This document shows, one piece after another, positions 1-7,209 of a stretch of 10,274 bases of DNA. The stretch spans positions 1-10,274 of the forward strand of contig URZJ01000053.1 of assembly GCA_900552395.1 (NCBI GenBank), written 5' to 3'. Under the pieces are notes generated by a model, which was given only the letters and a program-made list of their open reading frames with translations, was not told where the DNA came from and made no database searches. Source of the stretch: an uncultured Collinsella sp. (GTDB lineage Bacteria > Actinomycetota > Coriobacteriia > Coriobacteriales > Coriobacteriaceae). The translations under genes and the position numbers were made by a program. Position 1 is the stretch's first letter; each line of letters opens with the position of its first letter.

Positions 1-73
1 CCGGCTGCAAGCAGAGTCGTTCAAAAGGTTATTAGTGGCCGGGCCCGCTCCCTTATGCACCACCATTGGGAAC

Positions 74-203
74 TTTGGCTGATAGATTTAGCGCGACGGG
101 GGTTTGGCTGAAGGGACCTTTGGTATCCGTTCGGACACTTTGGCCCTTGATGAGCGTTTGGCTGATTGCTGCTTTGGGTACTCTTTGGGTTACTTTTGGT
201 TTG
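74..203 (+). repeat. TTTGG-rich leader repeats ahead of the nitroreductase gene
   Basis: Eight copies of TTTGG lie on the + strand, starting at 74, 103, 119, 139, 157, 173, 184 and 195. Three are part of an identical nine-base word TTTGGCTGA (74-82, 103-111, 157-165). The last three form an imperfect 11-base tandem repeat (171-181, 182-192, 193-203) that ends 17 bases before the ribosome binding site. A given five-base word is expected about 0.1 times in this length. The function is unknown: one-helical-turn spacing would suit cooperative protein binding, but slippage or strand composition bias could also produce it. No convincing -35/-10 pair was found in 1-231. Confidence 0.55.
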
Positions 204-231
204 TTTGATTTTTAATTTTAGGAGGGCTTGT

Positions 232-762
232 ATGTCTTATTTGGATCTGGCTCGTGGTCGGTATTCTTGTCGTTCTTTTGAGGACCGTCCTGTTGAGCAG
301 TCGGTAGTGGATGCCATTGTTGAGGCTGGGCGCATTGCTCCTTCTGCTTGTAATAATCATCCTTCTCGTGTGATGGTGTTGGATACGCCCGAGCTTCTGG
401 AGAAGGCTGCTGCTTGTCAGCCTCGGTTTGCTCGTGATGGGTCTATCTTTGGCGCTCCGCTCATCTTCCTTATTTGCAGCGTTACCGATGATGCTTGGGT
501 ACGCCCGTATGACCAGATGAATTCCAGTGAAATCGATACGTCCATCGTGTGTGATCAGATGATGATGGAGGCCACCGAGCAGGGCCTGGGAACGTGCTGG
601 GTATGCCATTTTAAGCCTGAGGTGGCACAGGAGCAGTTCAATCTGCCCAAGGGCGTCTATCCCTATCACATGCTCGTCTGTGGCTATCCCGCCGACCACA
701 TCGCCGATCCCGAGCATCGCGAGGCCCGCACTATTCCCCTCTCCAACTTCCTCCTCAAGTAG
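232..762 (+). CDS. Nitroreductase family protein (FMN-dependent oxidoreductase)
   Basis: A 176-residue single-domain protein of the NADH oxidase/nitroreductase fold. These enzymes usually act as dimers with FMN and reduce nitro compounds, quinones or other electron acceptors with NAD(P)H. The family signs are the N-terminal arginine motif RYSCRSF (residues 10-16), APSACNNHP (36-44), which lines the FMN site, and the late GLGTCWV segment (118-124). The substrate cannot be read from sequence. The ATG at 232 follows AGGAGG (220-225) by six bases. An in-frame TTG at 166 would add 22 very hydrophobic residues but has no comparable ribosome binding site, so it was not chosen. There are eight cysteines, including a CxxC at 122-125, which may reflect an anaerobic lifestyle. 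The gene is monocistronic, convergent with the divIVA cluster and followed by its own terminator. Codon choice shifts from T-ending in the first ~75 codons to C-ending in the last ~60. Confidence 0.9.
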   Translation: MSYLDLARGRYSCRSFEDRPVEQSVVDAIVEAGRIAPSACNNHPSRVMVLDTPELLEKAAACQPRFARDGSIFGAPLIFLICSVTDDAWVRPYDQMNSSEIDTSIVCDQMMMEATEQGLGTCWVCHFKPEVAQEQFNLPKGVYPYHMLVCGYPADHIADPEHREARTIPLSNFLLK

Positions 763-805
763 TTTTTAGACATACCTTAAAATCTACCTTTTACCACGCG
801 CCCTT

Positions 806-849
806 CGCCGAGTTCTGTCCTATCGCATGCAGAGCTCGGCGTTTTGTTT
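806..849 (+). terminator. Intrinsic terminator of the nitroreductase gene
   Basis: The arms 806-817 and 830-841 can form a 12-pair stem (one G-U pair) around a 12-base loop, followed directly by TTTTGTTT on the + strand. It lies 44 bases after the stop codon. No T-tract is present for the opposite direction, so it serves the + strand only. Confidence 0.85.
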
Positions 850-869
850 CCCAACCCGTATACAGCCAC

Positions 870-898
870 AAAAAAGGAGCCCGCAGGTGCGAGCTCCT
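870..898 (-). terminator. Intrinsic terminator at the end of the divIVA cluster
   Basis: Read on the - strand, the arms 897-889 and 884-876 pair over nine positions (one G-U) with a four-base loop, followed by six T residues (875-870). It begins 30 bases after the divIVA stop. With the terminator at 806-849 it forms a back-to-back pair separating the convergent transcripts. Confidence 0.92.
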
Positions 899-927
899 CT
901 TAAGGACACTAGATTGTAGCTCTGATG

Positions 928-1602
928 CTAGTCCAGGTCGTCGGCGGCAAAGTTGTCGATCGGGGCGAAGGGATCGGCCACGGGGACAACCGGGTCAGCG
1001 ACGGGCAGCGGCTCGGCGGGAACAGTCACCGCAGGAGAAGCGGCAGAACCGACCGGCGTGGAGGCCATGAGGTCGGCCGGGAAGGAGTTCTGGGCATCGT
1101 CCATGAAGTGCTGGATGAGCTTGAGGTACTCGGCCTTGAACTCCTCGCGGGAAGCCTTGAGACGATCGATTTCCTCGAGCTCGGCCTGCTTCTCGGTCAG
1201 AGCCTGGCGGATAACCTCGCGTGCCTTAGCGTCAGCCTCGTTGCGGATACGCTCAGCGTTCTCGTTGGCATCGTTGACGATGGTCTCAGCGGTCTGCTGG
1301 GCAGCAATCAGGGCAGCGGAAATCTGGCGCTCCTGAGCGGAGAAGTCAGGGGCGGGAGCAGCCACGGGGGCGGCAGGAACGGCTTGGGCGGTGGCATCCT
1401 GAGCCTGGGCAAGCTGAGCCTGCGCATCGGCAAGCTGCTGCTCGGTAGCAGTCAGGCGACCCTTAAGGTCGACGATCTTAGCGAGCATAGCGTCAACCTC
1501 GGAGGACAGCGTCTCCAAGAAGACGTCGACCTCGGCGGGATCGTAGCCACGCTTGGCCTCAGAGAAAGTCTGAGCCTGGATGTCTGCAGGGGTAATAGCC
1601 AT
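928..1602 (-). CDS. divIVA: DivIVA-family polar/septal coiled-coil protein
   Basis: A 224-residue cytoplasmic protein that in Gram-positives binds negatively curved membrane at poles and septum and recruits partners (Wag31 in mycobacteria, where it directs polar growth). The N-terminal DivIVA membrane-binding domain is clear at residues 1-55: ITPADI, then F-x6-GYDPAEVDVFL (13-29). A Pro/Ala-rich linker (about 72-86) separates it from a second, strongly charged coiled coil (about 88-170) rich in E, A, R and K. The tail (175-224) is low in complexity with V, A, P and D, including a repeated VADP. Start: ATG at 1602 with AAAAGGAGA seven bases upstream. It lies 61 bases after yggT and is the last gene of the cluster, before a strong terminator, as in the ftsZ-to-wag31 order of actinobacteria. 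Whether it drives polar growth or division-site placement here cannot be told. Confidence 0.95.
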   Translation of the reverse strand: MAITPADIQAQTFSEAKRGYDPAEVDVFLETLSSEVDAMLAKIVDLKGRLTATEQQLADAQAQLAQAQDATAQAVPAAPVAAPAPDFSAQERQISAALIAAQQTAETIVNDANENAERIRNEADAKAREVIRQALTEKQAELEEIDRLKASREEFKAEYLKLIQHFMDDAQNSFPADLMASTPVGSAASPAVTVPAEPLPVADPVVPVADPFAPIDNFAADDLD

Positions 1603-1663
1603 AACAAGTCTCCTTTTTCATCGCCTCGGCGCTACACGCCCGACGTAAGTTACTAAGTCAGTT

Positions 1664-1945
1664 CTATACGAGTATACCTATAAGAAGCTGCAGAACCAGC
1701 CTCTGCACCAACTGCAACGCAATAATCGCAACGACCGGCGAAAAATCGATACCGCCCATCGGCGGGATGAAACGACGGAACAGGTTGAGCCACGGACCGC
1801 ACACGCTATCGAGCACCGCAGCAATATCCTGAAGCAAACCACCCTGCTTCATGGGAATCCACGTCATAAAGCAGTGGACGACAATGAGCGTGGAATAGAA
1901 GTTGAACAGCGTGTTGACCAGCTGGACGATAGTGTAGATGTTGAT
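1664..1945 (-). CDS. yggT: YggT/YlmG-family small membrane protein, apparent ATC start
   Basis: About 93 residues with two predicted membrane helices (roughly residues 4-27 and 68-91). Between them lie the family signature RRFIPPMGGIDFSP (about 60-73) and an FMTWIP segment. YggT/YlmG proteins sit in the membrane next to sepF and divIVA and have been linked to septum or nucleoid organisation; their biochemical role is not established. The first ATG in frame (1867) would delete the first helix and lacks a ribosome binding site. The open frame continues upstream to the sepF stop with no ATG, GTG or TTG. A clear GAGGAG (1952-1957) lies six bases ahead of an ATC codon at 1945-1943, which gives the usual family length, so that position is proposed. 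The gene begins 21 bases after sepF and in the same frame. The family call is strong; the start is inferred. Confidence 0.85.
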   Translation of the reverse strand: MNIYTIVQLVNTLFNFYSTLIVVHCFMTWIPMKQGGLLQDIAAVLDSVCGPWLNLFRRFIPPMGGIDFSPVVAIIALQLVQRLVLQLLIGILV

Positions 1946-1951
1946 GGGAAT

Positions 1952-1957
1952 CTCCTC
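1952..1957 (-). promoter_or_regulatory. Shine-Dalgarno sequence that places the yggT start at an ATC codon
   Basis: GAGGAG on the - strand, six bases (ATTCCC) before ATC at 1945-1943. The only other near-cognate codon close by is the ATT directly abutting the GAGGAG, too close for initiation. A second ATC lies two codons further on, at 12 bases. Confidence 0.6.
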
Positions 1958-1966
1958 GTCTTGTCT

Positions 1967-2689
1967 TTACTTAAGGTAGCCGTCGGCACGAAGCTTCTTG
2001 AGATCGGAATCTTTGACCTCGCAGCCGGCGGGCAGCACCATGAACACGCGGTCGCCCACCTCCTTGACCGTGGCACCCAGACCGCAGGCAAAGCCGTAAG
2101 AGAAGTCCAAGACGCGCTTAGCAACTTCGGTGCGTACGCCCACAAAAATCAGTGCGACAGGCTGCTTGGTGCGAACGCGGCGCACCACGGTCTCCACGTC
2201 GTCATAGCTCTCGGGGCGCAGGACATAGGCCGGCAGCTGCGGCGTGGCGTTGATGATATTGCTCGCATAGGCCGAGGCATCACTCGGTGCAGGCGCGGGC
2301 GCAGCGGCGGCACGGGCGCGGGTGTTCTCGGCGTAGCTCGACGGCGTGTCATAGGCACCAGGACGATAACCGCTCGCAACACTGTCCTGCGAGCGCGAAG
2401 GCGGGTTATACGTCGTGGCATGGCGGGAGTCATCGCCGACCAGCTGACCGGAGCGCGTATACACGGCAACCGACTCAGCTTCACCGCGGCGCGTCTGACC
2501 AAGCAGGCCGTTGCTCGGCTCGTCTTGGGTGTAGAAGCCCTCGCCCGAAGCACCGCCGTAGCCGTTGCCCTGATAACTATCGTCATAGCCGTCATCGTAG
2601 CCGTAGTCGTCGTCCTGGCCATAACCCTGGTCGTAACCCTGCTGGCCGCCCAGGTGCATCTTATTTTTAATCTCGTCAAGGAAGCCCAT
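1967..2689 (-). CDS. sepF: SepF, FtsZ-ring membrane anchor
   Basis: A 240-residue cell-division protein. It opens with a short amphipathic segment, GFLDEIKNKMHL (residues 2-13), that in SepF inserts into the membrane. A long disordered linker follows (14-150): first a Tyr/Asp/Gly-rich stretch (18-46), later Ser/Arg/Ala/Pro-rich. The globular SepF domain occupies about 152-222, with VLRPESYDDVETVVRRVRT, QPVALIFVGV and RVLDFSYGFACGLGA, and ends in VFMVLP. SepF dimers bend membrane and bind the C-terminal peptide of FtsZ, whose gene lies upstream. The ATG at 2689 has AGGA seven bases upstream and directly precedes the amphipathic helix. An in-frame start 17 codons earlier gives an atypical N-terminus. 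The linker is longer than in Bacillus SepF (about 150 residues in total), as is common in actinobacteria. It follows yggS after 60 bases. Confidence 0.95.
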   Translation of the reverse strand: MGFLDEIKNKMHLGGQQGYDQGYGQDDDYGYDDGYDDSYQGNGYGGASGEGFYTQDEPSNGLLGQTRRGEAESVAVYTRSGQLVGDDSRHATTYNPPSRSQDSVASGYRPGAYDTPSSYAENTRARAAAAPAPAPSDASAYASNIINATPQLPAYVLRPESYDDVETVVRRVRTKQPVALIFVGVRTEVAKRVLDFSYGFACGLGATVKEVGDRVFMVLPAGCEVKDSDLKKLRADGYLK

Positions 2690-2749
2690 GGTTGTGTCCT
2701 CTCGCGGTTTAGTGCAGGCGCCCCGATAATCAGTGCGCACTTCAGAGCC

Positions 2750-3487
2750 TTATTTTACTGCAAACTCCGGGCTAAATACTACCCTGCCCAGACGAACGAG
2801 CGTAGAGCCCTCCTCAAGGGCAGGCTCAAAGTCCTCGCTCATGCCGCAGGAAAGCTCAGGCAGGTTCAAATCGGGATGCGCAGCCTCCAGCTCATCCCTC
2901 AGCTCACGAAGCCCCGCAAAGGTGCGGCGTGCCACATCCTTATTCCCCCGGGGCGCCATAGTCATAAGCCCCTGCACGCAAATTCCCTCGAGCTCCGCAA
3001 GCTCACCCGCGGCAGCGCGAATCTCATCGGGCGAAAAGCCTCCCTTCGACTCCTCACCACTCACATTGACCTCGATGAGCACACGCTGGGGGCCGGCGAG
3101 CTCGCCTGCCTCAATCTTGCGGACAGCACGGCTCGAGATCGCCTGCGCCAGATGCAGCGAACCCACCGAGTGAATCAGCTCGGCTGAGCCCAGCACCGCA
3201 TTGATCTTATTGGTCTGCAGGTTGCCGATCATATCGAAGCGCACCTCGGGCAGCTCCGGATGCTCCGCCAGACCCGTGAGCTTGCGAACCAGCTCCTGCG
3301 GGCGGTTCTCGGCAAAATGGCGATACCCCGCCTGGATGGCGGCAACGGTCTCATCGACACCAACGGTCTTGGACACGGCAATGAGGCTCGCGGCATCGTG
3401 GGGACGGCCTGCGCGATCGAGCGCCGCATAAAAACGTTCCAGAATCTGCTCGCGGCGAGCGCGCATCAAGTCCAAATAGTTATCCAT
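2750..3487 (-). CDS. yggS: YggS/PROSC-family PLP homeostasis protein
   Basis: A 245-residue PLP-binding protein with the fold-type III TIM-barrel shape of the alanine racemase N-terminal domain. It has no known racemase activity; the family buffers or distributes pyridoxal 5'-phosphate, and its loss disturbs amino acid and vitamin B6 pools. The PLP-linking lysine is visible as K40 in LIAVSKTV. Other family blocks are HFAENRPQEL, MIGNLQTNK, the VNVSGEESKGGF phosphate-side loop, GLMTMAP, LSCGMSEDFEPAL and VRLGRVVF. Start: ATG at 3487 with GGAGG nine bases upstream. An alternative start 28 codons earlier adds a basic, non-family sequence that would run through the preceding terminator hairpin, so it was not chosen. 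It usually follows pgeF directly; here a phosphate-uptake operon separates them. Confidence 0.94.
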   Translation of the reverse strand: MDNYLDLMRARREQILERFYAALDRAGRPHDAASLIAVSKTVGVDETVAAIQAGYRHFAENRPQELVRKLTGLAEHPELPEVRFDMIGNLQTNKINAVLGSAELIHSVGSLHLAQAISSRAVRKIEAGELAGPQRVLIEVNVSGEESKGGFSPDEIRAAAGELAELEGICVQGLMTMAPRGNKDVARRTFAGLRELRDELEAAHPDLNLPELSCGMSEDFEPALEEGSTLVRLGRVVFSPEFAVK

Positions 3488-3530
3488 TGCTAATCGCCTC
3501 CGCTGACAGCCAAACAAGTAGTCCCATGCT

Positions 3531-3569
3531 AACGCAAGAGCGCGGCCCCGCATGTGCAAGGCCGCGCTC
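3531..3569 (-). terminator. Hairpin terminator or attenuator between phoU and yggS
   Basis: The perfect ten-pair arms 3569-3560 and 3547-3538 (GAGCGCGGCC with its complement) enclose a 12-base loop. On the - strand the stem is followed only by TTGCGTT, a weak T-tract, so termination may be partial and some transcripts could run on into yggS-sepF-yggT-divIVA. It sits 37 bases after the phoU stop and 50 bases before the yggS start. Confidence 0.7.
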
Positions 3570-3606
3570 ACTTAGGTATTTACAATCTTTCGACGAACGG
3601 GGTTAC

Positions 3607-4464
3607 TTACTCCTCGTCGTCCTCGCCATCGTCCTCGTCCTCAAGATGATCGAGCAGGTAGCGAAGACCCTCGCTGACCTCGTTGGCGGGCACCTTCGCA
3701 ACGTAGCGAGCGTCGACGGCGGGCCTCATGATAACACCCTCGCCCGAAGGCACGCGCATGCTCTCGAGCTCATCCTCGTCCACACGGGCGATATCGCCGG
3801 CGTTCATACGCTGACCAGTCAACAGGAAAGTCAGACGGCAAGCGGCATCGATGGAAATCGAAGCAATGCGATCGAGGTAGCGCGAAACCATGATGGCGCG
3901 GCGCAGGTCGTCATAGTTGCTGTCGTCGTCCATAAAGTCGCCCGTATCCATACGGTTAAAGGTGCGAAAGAACTTCTCGTAGGCGGCGTGCACTGGCTCG
4001 TCCTCGACGGCCAGGTTGCAGATGATGGACATGTCATTGGTGACGAGCGCAGAAAGCGAAGAGCCCAGCACCTGGTAGACGGCCTCAGCCTCGGCCTCGA
4101 CCGTGCCGACAAGCTCCTTGGGCAGCGAGATGTCGGCCTTGATCATATGACGTGTGGCACGGCAGATCTGACGGACTTTATCGGTCATGCGCTGCAGGTT
4201 AAAGTCGACGTAGATGATCGTCTGAAGCAGGCGGAAGTCGGAGGCGACCGGTGACTGCGTGGCGATCAGGTTGTAGCAGACGGCCTCCAGGTTGGCGCAG
4301 CGCGCGTCAATCGAAAGCGTACGTTTCTTGGTCTTGGTGGCGAGCTTGCGGTCGTCGGTCACATAGGCCTTCACGGCATCGTGGAGAGCCAGATCGACGG
4401 CCTCATAGATGCTCAGCATCTCGTGACGGGCCTCGACGAGCTGACGGGAAAACAGTTTGCGCAT
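3607..4464 (-). CDS. phoU: PhoU-like phosphate signalling regulator with acidic C-terminal tail
   Basis: A 285-residue protein made of the two three-helix PhoU repeats (about 12-105 and 120-215) plus an extra C-terminal segment of about 65 residues ending in EDEDDGEDDEE. PhoU couples the Pst transporter to the PhoR-type sensor and restrains phosphate uptake. Each repeat normally carries an E/D-x3-D metal-binding motif (as in ERIGD). Here the first reads QRMTD (91-95) and the second DRIAS (198-202), so each keeps one acidic residue of two. The call rests on helical repeat pattern and position after pstB more than on motifs. Start: ATG at 4464 with GGAG six bases upstream. The 92-base gap after pstB, with hairpins, is the largest inside the operon. 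No phoP/phoR-type genes lie in the window. Confidence 0.88.
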   Translation of the reverse strand: MRKLFSRQLVEARHEMLSIYEAVDLALHDAVKAYVTDDRKLATKTKKRTLSIDARCANLEAVCYNLIATQSPVASDFRLLQTIIYVDFNLQRMTDKVRQICRATRHMIKADISLPKELVGTVEAEAEAVYQVLGSSLSALVTNDMSIICNLAVEDEPVHAAYEKFFRTFNRMDTGDFMDDDSNYDDLRRAIMVSRYLDRIASISIDAACRLTFLLTGQRMNAGDIARVDEDELESMRVPSGEGVIMRPAVDARYVAKVPANEVSEGLRYLLDHLEDEDDGEDDEE

Positions 4465-4484
4465 GGTTCACTCCAATCAGTTGG

Positions 4485-4556
4485 GTGCGGTCATGCAGCC
4501 CGCACAGTGAATACGCACCGGACCAGGTCCGATCGGCTTGGGACTAGTCGCACCGA

Positions 4557-4558
<2 letters not shown>
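4485..4558 (-). other. Hairpin-forming pstB-phoU intergenic segment
   Basis: Two inverted repeats fall in the gap between pstB and phoU. GATCGG/CCGATC (4531-4536 with 4553-4558) overlaps the pstB stop codon, and GTGCGG/CCGCAC (4485-4490 with 4500-4505) lies just ahead of the phoU ribosome binding site. Neither is followed by a T-tract, so they are not intrinsic terminators. They could protect or process the mRNA between the transporter and regulator genes. Confidence 0.35.
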
Positions 4559-5360
<802 letters not shown>

Positions 5361-5372
5361 GGGACTCCTTAA

Positions 5373-6278
5373 CTAGCGACGCTTGCGCGACAGGAAGCGC
5401 GCAAACAGGTTGAAGGCCAGAATGATCACCATCAGCAAGAGCGCGGTGCCGTAGGCTGCGTTCATGTTGATGCCGTCGTTGGCAAGCAGGTACAGGTGAA
5501 CCGTCATGGGGCGGCCGGAATCGAGCGGCGAGATAGGTAGATTGATGGCCTGGCCCATGGTGTAGAGCACCACGGCGGTCTCGCCAATGGCACGGCCGAT
5601 GGCAAGGACAATGCCCGTGGCAATACGGCCAAAGGCAGAAGGAAGCACAATCTTGGAGACAACCTGCCACTTGGTGGCGCCCAGGCCGTACGCGCCCCAA
5701 CGGATATAGCGCGGGACGGCGCGAATGGCCTCTTCGGTGGTGCGCATGACGATGGGAAGCATCAAGAGCGCGAGCGCCAGAGCGGCCGAGACCATCGAAA
5801 GGCCCAGGCCCATGGCCTCGACAAACAAGGCGTAGCCAAACAGGCCCATAACGATGGAGGGCACCGAGGCCAAAGCGTCAGCAGCGTAGCGAATGAGCTC
5901 GACGATCTTGCCCTGCTTGGCGTACTCGGCCAGATAGACGGCTGCCAGCACAGCGATCGGCGTGCAGATAAGCATGGCGAGCGCCGTCACATAGACGGTC
6001 GAGACGATCGTGGGCCAAATACCGCCCTCGGCGTTGACGCCCTGGGGCCAACCGAAGATAAAGTCGAGCGAGATGTGTGGCAGGCCGTTGATGACCACGT
6101 AGGCGATGATAGCGACCAGCACCAGCGTGGTGATGTATGCCGCGGCACGGAACACGCCAAGCATGATCTTGTTGGACAGGTCCTTGTTGATGCGGCCCTT
6201 CTTGCCGTGGGAAAGGGCACGCTTGATGCGCTCGCGCGACGAGGTCGTATCGACCGTCGTGTCAACGGAATCGGACAT
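5373..6278 (-). CDS. pstA: PstA, phosphate ABC transporter permease
   Basis: A 301-residue inner-membrane permease. A charged, cytoplasmic N-terminal extension (about 1-40, Ser/Thr/Lys/Arg-rich) precedes six predicted helices. The EAA coupling loop that docks on PstB is seen at 182-213, with EEAIRAVPR, then GLGATKWQ and IVLP. The motif AIGRAIGETAVVLYT (226-240) is characteristic of PstA/PstC permeases. The protein ends in a positive cluster RKRR, as expected for a cytoplasmic end. Only three bases separate it from the pstC stop; a G-rich stretch (AGAGGGGG) at the end of pstC may act as its ribosome binding site, so translation is probably coupled. Confidence 0.97.
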   Translation of the reverse strand: MSDSVDTTVDTTSSRERIKRALSHGKKGRINKDLSNKIMLGVFRAAAYITTLVLVAIIAYVVINGLPHISLDFIFGWPQGVNAEGGIWPTIVSTVYVTALAMLICTPIAVLAAVYLAEYAKQGKIVELIRYAADALASVPSIVMGLFGYALFVEAMGLGLSMVSAALALALLMLPIVMRTTEEAIRAVPRYIRWGAYGLGATKWQVVSKIVLPSAFGRIATGIVLAIGRAIGETAVVLYTMGQAINLPISPLDSGRPMTVHLYLLANDGINMNAAYGTALLLMVIILAFNLFARFLSRKRR

Positions 6279-6281
6279 AGC

Positions 6282-7208
6282 CTACCCCCTCTTCTTCTTG
6301 GAAACCAGGCGGACGATGCCCACCAGCGTGGCGGAAATGATAAACAGGACCACGCCCATGCCGAACAGCGCCGAGCGATGCAGACCCGAGGAATAGCTCA
6401 TGTCGAGCGCAATCTGGCTCGTGAGCGTCGAGATGGGGCTCGCAATGCTGTCGGGAATAACCGGGGCGTTACCCACGACCATGAGCACGGCCATGGTCTC
6501 GCCGATGGCACGGCCCATACCCAGCACGATGGCATCCACGATACCCAGCTTGGCGGCAGGTAACACGACCTTATAGATAGTCTGCCACTTGGTGGCGCCC
6601 ATGGCATACGATGCCTCGCGAATGCCCATGGGAATGGAATTGAGAGCATCGATGGTAAGCGTCGTGATGGTGGGCACGATCATAATGGCGAGCACGAACC
6701 ACGCCGTCAGCGCGCCAAAACCAAGACCGCCGGTCAGTTGTGCGATAAACGGGCGGATGATGATCATGCCAAAGAAGCCATAGATGATAGAAGGGATGCC
6801 GGCCAACAGGTCAACGGCAGGGCTGATGAGCTTGCGCACGCGCTTGCTGGCGATCTCGACCAGATACACGGCCGTGCCCACGCCTAGGGGCACACCCATG
6901 GCGAGCGCGCCGACGGTCACCAGGCCCGAGCCGGCAAGCAGCGACACGATGCCGTAGTGACCCTCAGAGGGCGCCCACGTAAAGCTAAAGAAGTCCGCCA
7001 GACCGATGTCGGTAAAGACGGGCAGCGCCGAGTACGTGGTAAAGACAAAAATCAGGATGACGGTAACAACCGCCAAGAACGCGCAGGCAAAGAAGATCCA
7101 CTGCAGCGCCTTCTCCTTGATATAGGTGCTGCGCGATACGAGCGCCAGCTCGCGCTTCTTGGGCGCCTGACCATTCTGCTCAGTCTGGGAGTTTTCCTGT
7201 GCTTCCAT
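6282..7208 (-). CDS. pstC: PstC, phosphate ABC transporter permease
   Basis: A 308-residue membrane permease partnering PstA. It has a hydrophilic N-terminus (1-33) followed by about six helices starting near residue 37. The EAA loop is at 198-217 (EASYAMGATKWQ, then KVVLP). GMGRAIGETMAVLMVVGN (230-247) is the PstC-type signature, and it ends in KKKRG. The ATG at 7208 lies one base after the pstS stop, with AAGGGGA about nine bases upstream. A GTG three codons earlier, overlapping pstS, is possible but abuts the ribosome binding site too closely. Length and topology are normal for the family. It is translated together with pstS and pstA as a tight set. Confidence 0.97.
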   Translation of the reverse strand: MEAQENSQTEQNGQAPKKRELALVSRSTYIKEKALQWIFFACAFLAVVTVILIFVFTTYSALPVFTDIGLADFFSFTWAPSEGHYGIVSLLAGSGLVTVGALAMGVPLGVGTAVYLVEIASKRVRKLISPAVDLLAGIPSIIYGFFGMIIIRPFIAQLTGGLGFGALTAWFVLAIMIVPTITTLTIDALNSIPMGIREASYAMGATKWQTIYKVVLPAAKLGIVDAIVLGMGRAIGETMAVLMVVGNAPVIPDSIASPISTLTSQIALDMSYSSGLHRSALFGMGVVLFIISATLVGIVRLVSKKKRG

Positions 7209-7209
7209 G

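Noticed and set aside
166..231. TTG-initiated N-terminal extension of the nitroreductase encoding a hydrophobic helix (starting MLLWVLFGLLLVC)
   Set aside because: No ribosome binding site precedes the TTG, while a strong AGGAGG precedes the ATG at 232. The hydrophobicity arises from T/G-rich leader repeats, and the enzyme family is cytoplasmic.
1..231. Search for an RNA gene or the 3' end of another gene in the left end
   Set aside because: No tRNA-like fold, long stem or coding frame with family resemblance was seen; only the TTTGG repeats and the nitroreductase ribosome binding site stand out.
1874..3187. Long open frame on the + strand (437 codons) opposite yggT, sepF and yggS
   Set aside because: It runs antisense to three well-recognised genes, has no family resemblance and repetitive Arg/Val/Ala composition. 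High-G+C codon use on one strand commonly leaves such frames on the other.
3190..3240. IGNLQ in YggS instead of the IGHLQ seen in several relatives
   Set aside because: That position varies in the family (for example proline in E. coli YggS), so asparagine is not evidence of changed function.
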